Positions 40,729 to 50,632 of a stretch of 64,000 bases of DNA are shown in pieces. The position numbers were made by a program, and so were the translations under genes. The stretch is from Caulobacter sp. X (GTDB lineage: Bacteria > Pseudomonadota > Alphaproteobacteria > Caulobacterales > Caulobacteraceae). The notes beneath the pieces are model-generated. The model made no database searches and had not been told where the DNA came from. It saw only the letters and a list, made by a program, of their open reading frames with translations. Where the stretch lies: positions 992,001 through 1,056,000 of the forward strand of contig NZ_PEGF01000002.1 in assembly GCF_002742635.1 (NCBI RefSeq). The letters are read 5' to 3'. Position 1 is the stretch's first letter; every line of letters begins with the position of its first letter.

Positions 40729-41729
40729 GCGTGGCTGGCATGGAAACCTTGGACCGGCGCGCGGCGATGTTGCGCACGGCGATGGGACCCGACATCGCCG
40801 TCGCACTTGCCGATCCGGCGGTGGTCGAGGTGATGGTCAATCCCGACGGGGTTCTGCGCCTCGACCGCCTCGGCGAAGGGCGTGTCGATACGGGCGTCAG
40901 CCTGGCGGCGGCCGAAGTCGAGCGGATCATCAGGCTGGTTGCCAGCCATGTCCGCACCGAGGTCCACGCCGGCGCGCCGATCGTCAGCGCCGACCTGCCG
41001 CCACGCGGCGAGGCGCTGTCGGGCGAGCGGTTCGAAGGCGTGCTGCCGCCGATCTCGGCGAGCCCCTGCTTTTCGATCCGCAAGCCGGCCAGCCGCATCC
41101 ACACACTGGACGACTACGTCGAGGCCGGGGTCATGGCGCCGGTGCAAGCAGAGATCCTGCGCCAGGCGATCGACGAGCATCTCAACATCCTGATCGCCGG
41201 CGCGACGTCGGCGGGCAAGACCACCCTGGCTAACGCGCTCCTGGCCGAGGTGGCCAGGTCAGACGAGCGGGTCATCCTGCTGCAGGACACCCCGGAGCTG
41301 CAATGCGCCGCGCCCGATTGCGTGGCCCTGCGCACCCGACCCGGCGTCGTCAGTCTAACCGACCTGGTGCGCTCGACGCTGCGCTTGCGGCCCGACCGCA
41401 TCGTCGTTGGTGAGGTGCGCGGCGGCGAGGCCCTGGACCTGCTGAAGGCCTGGAACACCGGCCATCCCGGCGGCCTTTCCACCGTCCACGCCAACTCCGC
41501 CCGTTCGGCCCTCTACCGGCTCGAGCAGCTGGTCCAGGAGAGCGTGGTCACCGTGCCGCGACGACTGATCGCCGAGGCGGTCGATCTGGTCGTCTTCATC
41601 CGGGGCCGGGGAACCGGCCGCCGCGTCGAAACCCTCGCCCGGGTCACCGGTCTCGATTCTTCCGGCGACTACGTCGTCGTCGATCTCGACCCTCCACAGC
41701 TGAAAGCCCTCAGACAGGGAGAACCCTGA
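40725..41729 (+). CDS. trbB: Conjugal transfer ATPase TrbB (VirB11)
   Basis: This 334-residue protein has Walker A in LIAGATSAGKTTLANALLAE, an Asp/Glu box (VILLQDTPELQ), DRIVVGEVRGGEALDLLKAW and the His box TGHPGGLSTVHANSA. It powers pilus assembly or transport at the inner membrane. Confidence 0.95.
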   Translation: MSVAGMETLDRRAAMLRTAMGPDIAVALADPAVVEVMVNPDGVLRLDRLGEGRVDTGVSLAAAEVERIIRLVASHVRTEVHAGAPIVSADLPPRGEALSGERFEGVLPPISASPCFSIRKPASRIHTLDDYVEAGVMAPVQAEILRQAIDEHLNILIAGATSAGKTTLANALLAEVARSDERVILLQDTPELQCAAPDCVALRTRPGVVSLTDLVRSTLRLRPDRIVVGEVRGGEALDLLKAWNTGHPGGLSTVHANSARSALYRLEQLVQESVVTVPRRLIAEAVDLVVFIRGRGTGRRVETLARVTGLDSSGDYVVVDLDPPQLKALRQGEP

Positions 41730-42076
41730 TGTCGTACGTCGCCAAGGCGCGCGCGGTCGCCGACCCGCGCCCGCTCCACCTCACAGCCCTGACTTCGATC
41801 CTGATCCTGCTCTGGTCCGCCCAGGCCCAGGCCGCCGGTTCGGGCATGCCCTGGGAAGAGCCGCTGCAGCAGGTGCTGGAGTCGGTCGAAGGGCCCGTCG
41901 CCAAGATCGTCGCGGTCCTTGTGATCATCACCACCGGCCTGGCCTTGGCCTTCGGCGAGACCAGCGGTGGCTTTCGCAAGCTGATCCAGATCGTCTTCGG
42001 CCTGTCGATCGCCTTCGCCGCCTCCAGCTTCTTCCTGACCTTCTTTTCGTTCGGCGGAGGCGCGTTGATCGCATGA
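41729..42076 (+). CDS. trbC: Pilin TrbC (VirB2)
   Basis: This 115-residue protein has a signal peptide ending near AQAQAAGS and two hydrophobic segments (KIVAVLVIITTGLALAFG, IVFGLSIAFAASSFFLTFF). It is processed by the TraF-like peptidase at 27442 in comparable systems. It overlaps trbB by one base (TGATG). Confidence 0.9.
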   Translation: MSYVAKARAVADPRPLHLTALTSILILLWSAQAQAAGSGMPWEEPLQQVLESVEGPVAKIVAVLVIITTGLALAFGETSGGFRKLIQIVFGLSIAFAASSFFLTFFSFGGGALIA

Positions 42077-42357
42077 GCGGGCCAGCCATCCCTTCCAGCG
42101 GTGATGTCGAGGGTTTCGAAGTCCCGCTCCACCGCTCGCTGACCGCGCCGATCCTCCTGGGCGGCGCGCCCCGGTCCATCGCCATCCTCAACGGCACGCT
42201 CGCCGCGGCGCTGGGCTTGGGCTTGCAGCAGTGGATCGCGGGTCTGGTGATCTGGCTCGTCGGCCACAGCCTTGCGGTGTTCGCCGCCAAGCGCGACCCC
42301 GCCTTCGCCGCCGTCGTCACACGCCATCTGCGTCAGAAGGGGTGGCTGGCATGCTGA
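42073..42357 (+). CDS. trbD: TrbD (VirB3)
   Basis: This 94-residue protein has the VirB3 pattern: EVPLHRSLTAPILLGGAPRS followed by two membrane segments (AILNGTLAAALGLGLQQWIA, GLVIWLVGHSLAVFAA). ATGA overlap with trbC; the end overlaps trbE by 7 bp. Confidence 0.9.
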   Translation: MSGPAIPSSGDVEGFEVPLHRSLTAPILLGGAPRSIAILNGTLAAALGLGLQQWIAGLVIWLVGHSLAVFAAKRDPAFAAVVTRHLRQKGWLAC

Positions 42358-44792
42358 ACCTGCGCGAGTACAGGAGCCGCGCCGACCGGCTGGCCGACCA
42401 TCTGCCCTGGGCGGCTTTGGTCGCGCCGGGCGTGGTCCTGAACAAGGACGGCGGCTTCCAGCGGACTTTGAGCTTCCGCGGTCCGGATCTGGAAAGCACC
42501 ACGGACGCGGGCCTGGTCTCGGTCTGCGCCCGCGCCAACAACGTCCTGCGCCGGCTCGGATCGGGCTGGGCGCTGTTCTTCGACGCCGAGCGCGTCCCGG
42601 CCCTGGGCTATCCGGACGGGGCCTTCCCCGACGCGGCCTCCTGGCTGGTCGACGAAGAACGGAGGGCCGACTTCGATGGTCAGAAGGGCGAGCACTTCGA
42701 GAGCCTCTGCCACCTGACGCTCTACTTCCTGCCGCCGGTCGATCAAGTGAGCCGCGCCGAGCGGGCCTTGATCGCTCGTGATGGGCCCGCCCACGGCCGC
42801 GACTGGCGCCAGGAACTGGCGGCCTTCGTCGCCACCACAGACCGCATCCTCGACCTGCTGGCTGGCTTCATGCCGCAGGTCCGCGCGCTCGATGACGGCC
42901 AGACCCTGACCTACCTGCACGCGACGATCTCGGCGCGCCGCCACCCCGTCGCCGTCCCCGAGATCCCGATGTATCTCGATGGCCTGCTGGTCGACACGCC
43001 GCTCACCGGCGGCATCGAGCCGCGCCTGGGCGACCAGCATCTGCGCACCCTCACTGTGCTGGGTTTTCCCAATGCGACGCGCCCTGGGATCCTCGACGCC
43101 CTCAATCACCAGGCGTTCAGCTATCGCTGGACGACCCGGTTCATCTGCCTGGACAAGGCCGACGCCACCAAGGCGCTGGCCCGCATCCGCAGGCAGTGGT
43201 TCAACAAGCGCAAGTCGGTCGTGCAGATCCTGCGCGAGGTGATCAGCAACGAGCCGGTCCCCCTGACCGACAGCGACGCCGACAACAAGCTCGCGGACGC
43301 CGATCTGGCGCTCCAGACCTTGGGCGGCGATCACGTCAGCTTCGGCTATCTGACCACCACCATCACCGTCTCGGACAGCGATGCCTTGGCGGCCGACGAG
43401 AAGGTCCGGCTGGTCGAGCGCATCGTCAACGGCCTGGGGTTCACCTGCATCCGTGAGCAGGTCAACGCCGTCGAGGCCTGGCTTGGCTCATTGCCGGGTC
43501 AGGTCTACGCCAACGTTCGCCAGCCGCTGGTCCATAGCCTCAACTTGGCGCACCTGATGCCGCTATCCTCGGTCTGGGCGGGCCAGGAAGCCAACCGGCA
43601 TCTCGCCGGACCGCCGACCTTCCACGCCCTGACCAGTGGCGCGACGCCTTTCCGCTTCTCGACCCATGTCGACGATGTCGGCCATATGCTCCTGGTCGGC
43701 CCCACCGGCGCGGGCAAGTCGGTGGCCTTGGCCTTCCTGGCCCTGCAGTTTCGCCGCTATCCCGGCACCCAGGTCTATGTTTTCGACAAGCGGTTCTCGG
43801 CGCGAGCTGTCACCCTGGCGATGGGCGGCAGGCACTACGGTCTGGCCAGCGACAGCGGCCTGGCGTTCCAGCCCTTGCGTGACATCGACCGTCCCGGCGC
43901 GCGGGCCTGGGCCAGCGAATGGCTGGCGGACCTGTTGGCCAACGAGCGCGTCCCGGTCACCCCAGAAATCAAGGACGCGCTGTGGTCGGCGCTGGTCAGC
44001 CTTTCGGGCGCGCCGCCAGCCGAACGGACGCTGACCGGGCTTTCGATGCTGCTCCAGTCCAACCCGCTGAAGGCGGCGTTGGCGCCCTACACGCTGGATG
44101 GGCCGTTCGGCCGTCTGCTGGACGCGGCCGAGGACGGGTTGTCGGTCGGCGATGTGCTGTGTTTCGAGACCGAAGCGCTGGCCTCGACGCCGTCTGTCGT
44201 CGCGCCGGTCCTGACCTATCTCTTCCACCGGCTGGAAGCGCGGTTCGACGGGCGGCCGACCCTACTCGTGCTCGACGAGGCCTGGAAGTTTCTCGACAAC
44301 CCGCTCTTCGCGGCGCGCATCCGCGAATGGCTGAAGGAACTGCGCAAGCGCAACGTCAGCGTGGTGTTCGCCACCCAGTCGCTATCGGACATCGCCGACA
44401 GCACGATCGCCCCGGCAATCATCGACGGCTGCGCCCAGCGCATCTTCCTGGCCAACGACCGCGCCGCCGAGCCGCTATCGCGCAAGGTCTACCAAGGGTT
44501 CGGCCTTAACGACCGCCAGATCGAGCTGATCGCCCGGGCCACGCCCAAGCGCCACTATTACCTGCAATCTCGGCTGGGCAACCGACTGTTCGAGCTTGGT
44601 CTGGGGCCCGTCGCCATGGCGCTGTGCGGGGCCTCCGATCCGGTGACCCAGGCCCTGATCGACAAGGTCTTGGCGGAACACGGCGAGGCCGGTTTCGCGG
44701 CCGCCTTCCTCACCGCCCGCGGTCTCGATTGGGCCGCTCCCCTGGCCGCGAATTTCGCATCCACCCCCATCGAGAAGGACGCCACGCCATGA
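42351..44792 (+). CDS. trbE: Conjugal transfer ATPase TrbE (VirB4)
   Basis: This 813-residue protein has the typical start LREYRSRADRLADHLPW. Walker A is LLVGPTGAGKSVALAFLALQ, Walker B is LLVLDEAWKFLDNPLFAARI, followed by FATQSLSDIADS. ATG 42351 is supported by overlap with trbD; longer frames are not conserved. Confidence 0.95.
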   Translation: MLNLREYRSRADRLADHLPWAALVAPGVVLNKDGGFQRTLSFRGPDLESTTDAGLVSVCARANNVLRRLGSGWALFFDAERVPALGYPDGAFPDAASWLVDEERRADFDGQKGEHFESLCHLTLYFLPPVDQVSRAERALIARDGPAHGRDWRQELAAFVATTDRILDLLAGFMPQVRALDDGQTLTYLHATISARRHPVAVPEIPMYLDGLLVDTPLTGGIEPRLGDQHLRTLTVLGFPNATRPGILDALNHQAFSYRWTTRFICLDKADATKALARIRRQWFNKRKSVVQILREVISNEPVPLTDSDADNKLADADLALQTLGGDHVSFGYLTTTITVSDSDALAADEKVRLVERIVNGLGFTCIREQVNAVEAWLGSLPGQVYANVRQPLVHSLNLAHLMPLSSVWAGQEANRHLAGPPTFHALTSGATPFRFSTHVDDVGHMLLVGPTGAGKSVALAFLALQFRRYPGTQVYVFDKRFSARAVTLAMGGRHYGLASDSGLAFQPLRDIDRPGARAWASEWLADLLANERVPVTPEIKDALWSALVSLSGAPPAERTLTGLSMLLQSNPLKAALAPYTLDGPFGRLLDAAEDGLSVGDVLCFETEALASTPSVVAPVLTYLFHRLEARFDGRPTLLVLDEAWKFLDNPLFAARIREWLKELRKRNVSVVFATQSLSDIADSTIAPAIIDGCAQRIFLANDRAAEPLSRKVYQGFGLNDRQIELIARATPKRHYYLQSRLGNRLFELGLGPVAMALCGASDPVTQALIDKVLAEHGEAGFAAAFLTARGLDWAAPLAANFASTPIEKDATP

Positions 44793-45559
44793 CCCCGCGT
44801 CTCAAATCCCTGCGCCTACGCACCTCCCACCACGCGCGTCTGGTTATCGCCAGCCTCGCCGCCGCCTCGCTAGTGCTGGCGCCGTTGCCGGGCCTCGTCA
44901 CGCCCGCCGCCGCGCAGTTCACCGTGTTCGACCCGACGAACTACGCTCAGAACCTGCTGACGGCCGCCCGGTCGCTGCAGCAGGTCAACAACCAAATCAG
45001 CTCGCTGCAGAACGAGCTGACCATGTTGCAGAACATGGCCCGGAACCTGAAGTCGCTCGACTACACGGCCCTGGCGCCGATCAGGGACGCGCTGCAACAG
45101 CTCGACGCCCTAATGGCGCAGGCCAAGGGCATGGCCTTCACCCTGGCCTCGACCGAGGCGGTGCTTGCCGACTCCTATCCGACGACCCTGGATCCCAACG
45201 CCACGACCAGCCAACTGCTCGACCGCGCCCGCGCTCAAGCCAGGGCGGCGATGGACGGCTACCGCCAGACCCTGAAGGTGCAGGCCAAGGTCGTCGAGAA
45301 CGTCCAGGCCGACGCCAGCCTGATCGACCAGCTCGTCCAGCGCAGCCAGGGCGCGGCCGGCGCCCTGGAGGCCCAGCAAGCCGCCAACCAGCTCCAGGCC
45401 CTGGCCATCAAGCAGGACCAGCAAATCCAGAGCCTGATGGCCGCTCAGTATCGGGCGCAGGCGCTGGAAAGCGCGCGTCAGGCCCAGGTCCTGGAGGCCG
45501 GTAAGCTCGCCGCCCGCCGGTTCATCGGCGAGGCCTCCGCCTATACCCCTCGGCCCTGA
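44789..45559 (+). CDS. trbJ: TrbJ (VirB5)
   Basis: This 256-residue secreted protein has a signal peptide cut near TPAAAQ. It then has VFDPTNYAQNLLTAARSLQQ and long coiled-coil stretches as in VirB5/TrbJ minor pilins. ATGA overlap with trbE. No trbK (small entry-exclusion lipoprotein) gene is visible in the 34-bp gap to trbL, where it often lies. Confidence 0.9.
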   Translation: MTPRLKSLRLRTSHHARLVIASLAAASLVLAPLPGLVTPAAAQFTVFDPTNYAQNLLTAARSLQQVNNQISSLQNELTMLQNMARNLKSLDYTALAPIRDALQQLDALMAQAKGMAFTLASTEAVLADSYPTTLDPNATTSQLLDRARAQARAAMDGYRQTLKVQAKVVENVQADASLIDQLVQRSQGAAGALEAQQAANQLQALAIKQDQQIQSLMAAQYRAQALESARQAQVLEAGKLAARRFIGEASAYTPRP

Positions 45560-45593
45560 TCGCCCAGCGACCAGGCAGCGAAAGGCCACGCCC

Positions 45594-46955
45594 GTGGACC
45601 CCGCACCGGACCTCAACATCATCGACCGCTTCATGGCGGCCTTCAGCGCCTACATCGACAGCGGCTTTGGCCTGCTGGGTCCCGATGTCGGGTTCCTGAC
45701 CACGACCCTGATCGCCATCGACGTCACGCTGGCGGGGCTATGGTGGGCGCTGGAAGGCGACGACAACGTCCTGGGCCGGCTGATCAAGAAGGTGCTCTAT
45801 GTCGGCGCCTTCGCGTTCATCCTCGGCAACTTCAAGACGCTCAGCGAGATCATCTTCCGGTCGTTCGCGGGCCTTGGCCTGACCGCCGGAGGAGGCGGGG
45901 TCAGCGCCGAGGATTTACTGCGGCCGGGCAAGCTGGCCAGCATCGGCTTCACCGCCGCCCACCCCTTGATCGCCAAGGCCAGCGAACTGACCGGCTGGCC
46001 CGAAGTCGTCGCCAACGCGGTGACCATCGCGCTGCTCGCCCTGTCCTGGGTGCTGGTGGTCCTGGCGTTCTTCGTGATGGCCATTCAGCTTTTCGTCACG
46101 GTGCTGGAGTTCAAGCTGACCAGCCTGGCGGGCTTCGTGCTTGTCCCGTTCGCCTTCTGGAACAAGACCAGCTTCCTGGCCGAGCGCGTGCTGGGCAATG
46201 TCATTTCCAGCGGCGTGAAGGTGATGGTGTTGGCGGTGATCGTCGGCATCGGCGCGGGCTTCTTCGACGCCTTCGTCGCCACGCTCGGTCCGGATCCGGA
46301 TCTCGGCGACGCCATGACCCTAGTGCTCGGCGCCCTGACGCTGGCCGGCCTTTCGATCTTCGGTCCCGGCATCGCTTCAGGCCTGGTGTCCGGCGCTCCA
46401 CAACTGGGCGCCGGCGCGGCGGTGGGAACGGCGGCCGGCGCGGCCATGCTCGTGGGCGGCGGCGCGATGTTGGGCGCTCGGGCTCTGGGCGCGGCGGGAG
46501 CCGGCGGTCTCGCGGCGGTTCGCGCCGGGACCGCGATGGGTTCGGCGGCCAGCGCCGCCTACCAGCTGCGTCAGGCCACATCGGGCGCCAGCAGCGCGGC
46601 GGGCGTCGCGTCAGGCCTGAGCGGCGTGGCGCGCGCGGCCGCCGGCGCCGCGAGTCAGCCGTTCCGAGACATGGCTGGCCGCGCCGCCAGCTCGCTTTCC
46701 GACAGCGCGCAGCGCGGCCGCGCCGGCGCCTGGCGGGCCACGGGCGGCTCGAGTCCCGTGGCGGGTGCGCCGTCGCCGGCCGCCTCGGGCGCCGAGGCCA
46801 CCGGCGGGCAGGGCACCGCGCCGCCGGCGTGGGCGCGCCAGCTGCAATCGGCCCAGTCCGCTCATGTCCGCCGCCACGCCGTGTTGCAGACCATCAAGGA
46901 CGGCGATCGGCCCGGCGGCTCGGCCAACCCCGATCTCAGCAGTAAGGAGGATTAA
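45594..46955 (+). CDS. trbL: TrbL (VirB6)
   Basis: This 453-residue polytopic inner-membrane protein starts at GTG 45594. Membrane segments include VGAFAFILGNFKTL and a run from VVANAVTIALLALSWVLVVL through FVMAIQLFVTVLEF. The C-terminal third is Gly/Ala/Ser-rich and without membrane segments, as usual for TrbL. Confidence 0.92.
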   Translation: MDPAPDLNIIDRFMAAFSAYIDSGFGLLGPDVGFLTTTLIAIDVTLAGLWWALEGDDNVLGRLIKKVLYVGAFAFILGNFKTLSEIIFRSFAGLGLTAGGGGVSAEDLLRPGKLASIGFTAAHPLIAKASELTGWPEVVANAVTIALLALSWVLVVLAFFVMAIQLFVTVLEFKLTSLAGFVLVPFAFWNKTSFLAERVLGNVISSGVKVMVLAVIVGIGAGFFDAFVATLGPDPDLGDAMTLVLGALTLAGLSIFGPGIASGLVSGAPQLGAGAAVGTAAGAAMLVGGGAMLGARALGAAGAGGLAAVRAGTAMGSAASAAYQLRQATSGASSAAGVASGLSGVARAAAGAASQPFRDMAGRAASSLSDSAQRGRAGAWRATGGSSPVAGAPSPAASGAEATGGQGTAPPAWARQLQSAQSAHVRRHAVLQTIKDGDRPGGSANPDLSSKED

Positions 46956-46958
46956 GCC

Positions 46959-47732
46959 ATGCGCTTTACTCGCACGCCTCAGCGCTACGGCCAGACGCCG
47001 GATCCCGTGACGCCCTACCAGAAGGCCGGCCAGCTCTGGGACGAGCGCATCGGCTCGGCCCGCGCCCAGGCGCACAGCTGGCGCCTGGCGTTCTTCGGCA
47101 GTCTCGCTCTGGCGTCGATCCTGGCCGGCGGCGCGATCTGGCAGTCGGCTCAAAGCCGTATCGAACCCTATGTGGTCGAAGTCGATCGCCTCGGCCAAGC
47201 AAGGGCCGTCGGTCCGGCTGAGCAAGACTATCGGCCGGACGACACCGTCTTGGCCGGCCAGCTGCGCCGGTTCATCACCGATGTCCGGTCCTTATCGACG
47301 GATCCGGTCATTGTGCGCCAGCGCTGGCTTGAGGCCTACGACCTGGCGTCTGGGCGCGGCGACGCCTTCTTGGACGCCCACGCGCGCGCCAATGACCCCT
47401 TCACCCAGATCGGATCGCGCAGCGTGTCGGTTCAGGTGATCAGCGTGGTCCGCGCCTCGCCCACGTCGTTCCAGGTGAAATGGGAAGAGAGGACATTCGA
47501 GCGCGGGAGCTTGGCCAAGTCGGAGCGCTGGACAGCGATCCTGACCCTGGTTCGGCAAAAGCCCAAGACCCGCGCCGAACTCGAGCGCAACCCCCTCGGC
47601 CTGTTCGTCGACGCCGTCGATTGGGCGCAGGAGGCCGAGACCCGTCCGGCCGCGGCGCCGGCGCCGACCGCTGCGCCTTCGATGCCTTCCCCGCCCATCG
47701 TTGGACCCGTTCAAGGAGACCTTCAGCCATGA
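46959..47732 (+). CDS. trbF: TrbF (VirB8)
   Basis: This 257-residue protein starts at ATG 46959 with AAGGAGG upstream. One N-terminal membrane anchor (LAFFGSLALASILAGGAIWQ) precedes the periplasmic VirB8 domain (DTVLAGQLRRFITDVRSLST, SFQVKWEERTFERG, NPLGLFVDAVDWAQE). It scaffolds the mating pore. Confidence 0.94.
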   Translation: MRFTRTPQRYGQTPDPVTPYQKAGQLWDERIGSARAQAHSWRLAFFGSLALASILAGGAIWQSAQSRIEPYVVEVDRLGQARAVGPAEQDYRPDDTVLAGQLRRFITDVRSLSTDPVIVRQRWLEAYDLASGRGDAFLDAHARANDPFTQIGSRSVSVQVISVVRASPTSFQVKWEERTFERGSLAKSERWTAILTLVRQKPKTRAELERNPLGLFVDAVDWAQEAETRPAAAPAPTAAPSMPSPPIVGPVQGDLQP

Positions 47733-48712
47733 ATGTCCGGACCCCCATCCTGCTGGCCTGCGCCGCCACGCTCGCCGGCTGCGCCAATGGCAAGACCCCG
47801 CCGCCGACCATCGCCTTCGACGCCGCCGACTTCAAACCGGCCCAGGTCGCGGCCGAACCGCCGAAGCCTGTCGAGATCGTTGAGATCCCCAAGCCGCTGC
47901 CCCTTCCGGGTCAGCTGCTGCCGGCGCCCAGCACGCGGCCGGAGGCCCAGCCGCCGCGCGCGCGGGTCGAGGCCGCCAATCGCGCCGCGACGCGCGAGCC
48001 CAGCGCAGCCGGCTATATCAACGCCGTTCAGGTCTATCCCTGGACCGAGGGCGCGCTCTATCGCCTCTACACCGCTCCAGAACGCGTCAGCGATGTCGTC
48101 TTGGAACCTGGCGAGCAACTGACCGCCGTGTCGGCCGGCGACACGGTGCGCTGGGTGATCGGAGACACGACCAGCGGGGACGGGCAGTCCAAGCGGGTGC
48201 ACGTGCTGATCAAGCCCTTCGCCTCGGGGCTTTCCACGAACATGGTCGTCACGACCGACCGTCGCGCCTATCACCTGGCGCTGGAAAGCACCGACGCCAC
48301 GGCCATGGCGGCGATTTCCTGGATCTACCCCCAGGACCGACTCCTAGCCTTGCGACGCCTAAACGCGGAAGCCTCAGCAGCGGAACCTGTCGCGGACCAC
48401 GTCGCGATCGACTCGCTGCACTTCCGGTATGCGATCAGCGGCGACAGCCCAGCATGGCGACCCCTGCGCGCCTGGGACGATGGCTCGAAGGTCTACATCG
48501 AGTTCCCCGATCGTCTCGACCAGGGCGAGGCCCCGCCGCTTTTCGTCGTGGGCCCGCTCGGCGACAGCCAACTGGTCAACTATCGCGTCCGAGGTAACCG
48601 CTACATCGTCGATCGGCTTTTCGCCGCCGCCGAACTGCGGATGGGCGAGGCGCCTCAGCAAGTCGTCCGGGTTACCCGGACAGACGGCCAGTCCCGGGGA
48701 GGCGCGCGATGA
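47729..48712 (+). CDS. trbG: TrbG (VirB9)
   Basis: This 327-residue protein has a lipoprotein-like leader (ILLACAATLAGCANG). The VirB9 domain shows in QVYPWTEGALYRLYTAPERV, DVVLEPGEQLTAVSAGDTVR and the closing YIVDRLFAAAELRMG. ATGA overlap with trbF and with trbI. Confidence 0.94.
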   Translation: MNVRTPILLACAATLAGCANGKTPPPTIAFDAADFKPAQVAAEPPKPVEIVEIPKPLPLPGQLLPAPSTRPEAQPPRARVEAANRAATREPSAAGYINAVQVYPWTEGALYRLYTAPERVSDVVLEPGEQLTAVSAGDTVRWVIGDTTSGDGQSKRVHVLIKPFASGLSTNMVVTTDRRAYHLALESTDATAMAAISWIYPQDRLLALRRLNAEASAAEPVADHVAIDSLHFRYAISGDSPAWRPLRAWDDGSKVYIEFPDRLDQGEAPPLFVVGPLGDSQLVNYRVRGNRYIVDRLFAAAELRMGEAPQQVVRVTRTDGQSRGGAR

Positions 48713-49965
48713 CCCAGGATCCTGACTCGCCCGGCGGGTCGCCGGAAGCGATGTCGCCGTCTAAGGTGGCGACCGACACCCTGAGTTTGCGCGCGCGGCC
48801 GCCACGCGTGGTTCGCTTTCGGCGCGGGCTGATGATCGGAGCTGCGGCCATCGGCGCGATCGGTCTGTCGGGTCTGGCGTGGTTCGCTCTTAGCCCGCGC
48901 ACCTTTCAGATGACCAAAGCGGCCGACGAGCCGCAGGCCGCGGATCGGGGGACGCCGGCAGAGGTCGTCCGCCAGCTTCCGAGCGACTATGCCCAATCTG
49001 GCGCGGCGCCTCGCCTGGGGCCGCCATTGCCCGGCGATCTGGGGCGGGCCGTGATCGACCAGCAGCGCCGTGACAGTTTTGTAGTTAGCAGCGATCGCGC
49101 GAACGCTTCATCGGCTCGGCCAACCGCCGCTCAGCAAGCCGTCGAAGCCGAGCGTCAGCGACGGGCTGGTCAAGCCCGTCAAGCTCGCGAGGCGGGCGTC
49201 ATGGTGCAGGTCGCCAGTCGCACCGACGCGGCGATCGCGCCCGGCGATCTCGTCGGCCCCTCCGCCGTGCCGACGGTGCCGGTCCCGTCGGCGGCCGCGA
49301 TCCGAGATCCCAACGGCCAAGACCAGAAGGCGGCGTTCATGGAGGCCACTCCGCGCGCCGGCGACGTCTACAATCCACACCAACTGGAGACGTCGCGCTC
49401 GCCCTATCAGCTGATGGCCGGCGGCGTCATAGCCGCCAGCCTGATCACGGGTCTCAATTCCGACCTACCAGGCTTGGTGATCGCGCAGGTCACAGAGAAC
49501 GTGTTCGACAGCGCCACGGGCCGTTTCTTGCTGATCCCCCAGGGCGCGCGGTTGATCGGCAGCTACGACAGCGTGGTCGCTTTCGGCCAGAGGCGCGCCT
49601 TGCTCGTCTGGCAAAGGATCATTCTGCCCGACGGCGCCTCGATCCAGCTGGACAACCTGCCGGCCACGGATGCCGCGGGTTATGCCGGGCTCGCCGACCA
49701 AGTGGATTTCCACACCTGGCAGCTTCTCAAGGGCGTCGCGCTCTCGACCTTGCTCGGCGTCGGCACGGAACTGAACCTTGGTGACGGCGAGAGCGATCTG
49801 GTTCGCGCCATCCGGCAGTCGACCCAGCAAAGCGCCTCTCAAGCCGGCCAACAGATCGTCGGCAAACAGCTCGACGTTCAACCCACCCTGCGCATCCGGC
49901 CCGGCTGGCCGTTACGCGTCATCGTCCACAAGGACCTGATCCTGCGCCCCTGGCGGGCTTTGTAG
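48709..49965 (+). CDS. trbI: TrbI (VirB10)
   Basis: This 418-residue protein has a membrane anchor near residue 45 (GLMIGAAAIGAIGLSGLAWF), a Pro/Gln-rich linker, and the C-terminal VirB10 domain (PYQLMAGGVIAASLITGLNS, GRFLLIPQGARLIGSYDS, LPDGASIQLDNLPATDAAGY). It spans both membranes of the pore. Confidence 0.94.
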   Translation: MTQDPDSPGGSPEAMSPSKVATDTLSLRARPPRVVRFRRGLMIGAAAIGAIGLSGLAWFALSPRTFQMTKAADEPQAADRGTPAEVVRQLPSDYAQSGAAPRLGPPLPGDLGRAVIDQQRRDSFVVSSDRANASSARPTAAQQAVEAERQRRAGQARQAREAGVMVQVASRTDAAIAPGDLVGPSAVPTVPVPSAAAIRDPNGQDQKAAFMEATPRAGDVYNPHQLETSRSPYQLMAGGVIAASLITGLNSDLPGLVIAQVTENVFDSATGRFLLIPQGARLIGSYDSVVAFGQRRALLVWQRIILPDGASIQLDNLPATDAAGYAGLADQVDFHTWQLLKGVALSTLLGVGTELNLGDGESDLVRAIRQSTQQSASQAGQQIVGKQLDVQPTLRIRPGWPLRVIVHKDLILRPWRAL

Positions 49966-49976
49966 AGGAGTTCATC

Positions 49977-50255
49977 ATGGCCGATCTGAAGCTAGGCAAG
50001 TTGCCCAACCGCACTCCGGTCAAGCTCACGCTCAGCATCATGCCGGACGTCGAAGACGCTCTGGGGGACTACGCGACCATCTACAATACCCGCAACGGCG
50101 TCGAGGCCAGCCCGGCGGATCTCGGCGCTTCGATGATCGAGCACTTCCTGCTGAACGATCGAGAGTTCGTCGCCGCCCGAAAGACCTTGCTAGCCGAGCG
50201 CCAAGGGCTCGACCCAAGACCGGCCGGTGCAAAGGCGCCGGAGGCGAAGTCATGA
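49977..50255 (+). CDS. DUF2274 protein
   Basis: This 92-residue protein has the DUF2274 pattern (KLGKLPNRTPVKLTLSIMPD, AYATIYNT-like GDYATIYN, MIEHFLLNDREFVAARK). It is the usual last small gene after trbI in these elements; the function is unknown. It overlaps the next gene by 4 bp. Confidence 0.85.
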   Translation: MADLKLGKLPNRTPVKLTLSIMPDVEDALGDYATIYNTRNGVEASPADLGASMIEHFLLNDREFVAARKTLLAERQGLDPRPAGAKAPEAKS

Positions 50256-50632
50256 TCAAGCTGGTCATCGGCAACTTCAAACCATCGCGCGGCGGTGGCT
50301 GGGAAGGAGAAGTCCGGACGCTAGTCGCCAACGCCAAGGTGCGGTTCGTTCCGAATGACGATCGAGCCAGCCCCAACGCCCCCGCGTTTCGCGTCATGGT
50401 GGGAAGCTCCCGAGTCGGCGACGCCTGGGAAGCCCGCTGGGGCACCGATCGCGCGCGCAGCTTCTTCAGGGTGAGTCTGGACGACCCGTTCTTGCCCGCG
50501 CCCGTGTCGGCCGCGCTGTTCCCGGATGAGGACGGCGTCAGCGCACAGTTGGTATGGACGAGGCCGCCGAAGGGCGAAGACAAGGACCAGGCCCCGCGCA
50601 CGACCGAGCCCCCGTCACACGACCAGTTTTGA
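50252..50632 (+). CDS. DUF736-like protein, divergent
   Basis: This 126-residue protein begins with the DUF736 block IGNFKPSRGGGWEGEVRTLV and later SSRVGDAWEARWGTD and RVSLDDPFLPAPVSAALF. It is a distant homologue of the protein at 26690. It is the last gene of the trb operon; the 3' end overlaps the integrase gene on the other strand by 18 bp. Confidence 0.78.
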   Translation: MIKLVIGNFKPSRGGGWEGEVRTLVANAKVRFVPNDDRASPNAPAFRVMVGSSRVGDAWEARWGTDRARSFFRVSLDDPFLPAPVSAALFPDEDGVSAQLVWTRPPKGEDKDQAPRTTEPPSHDQF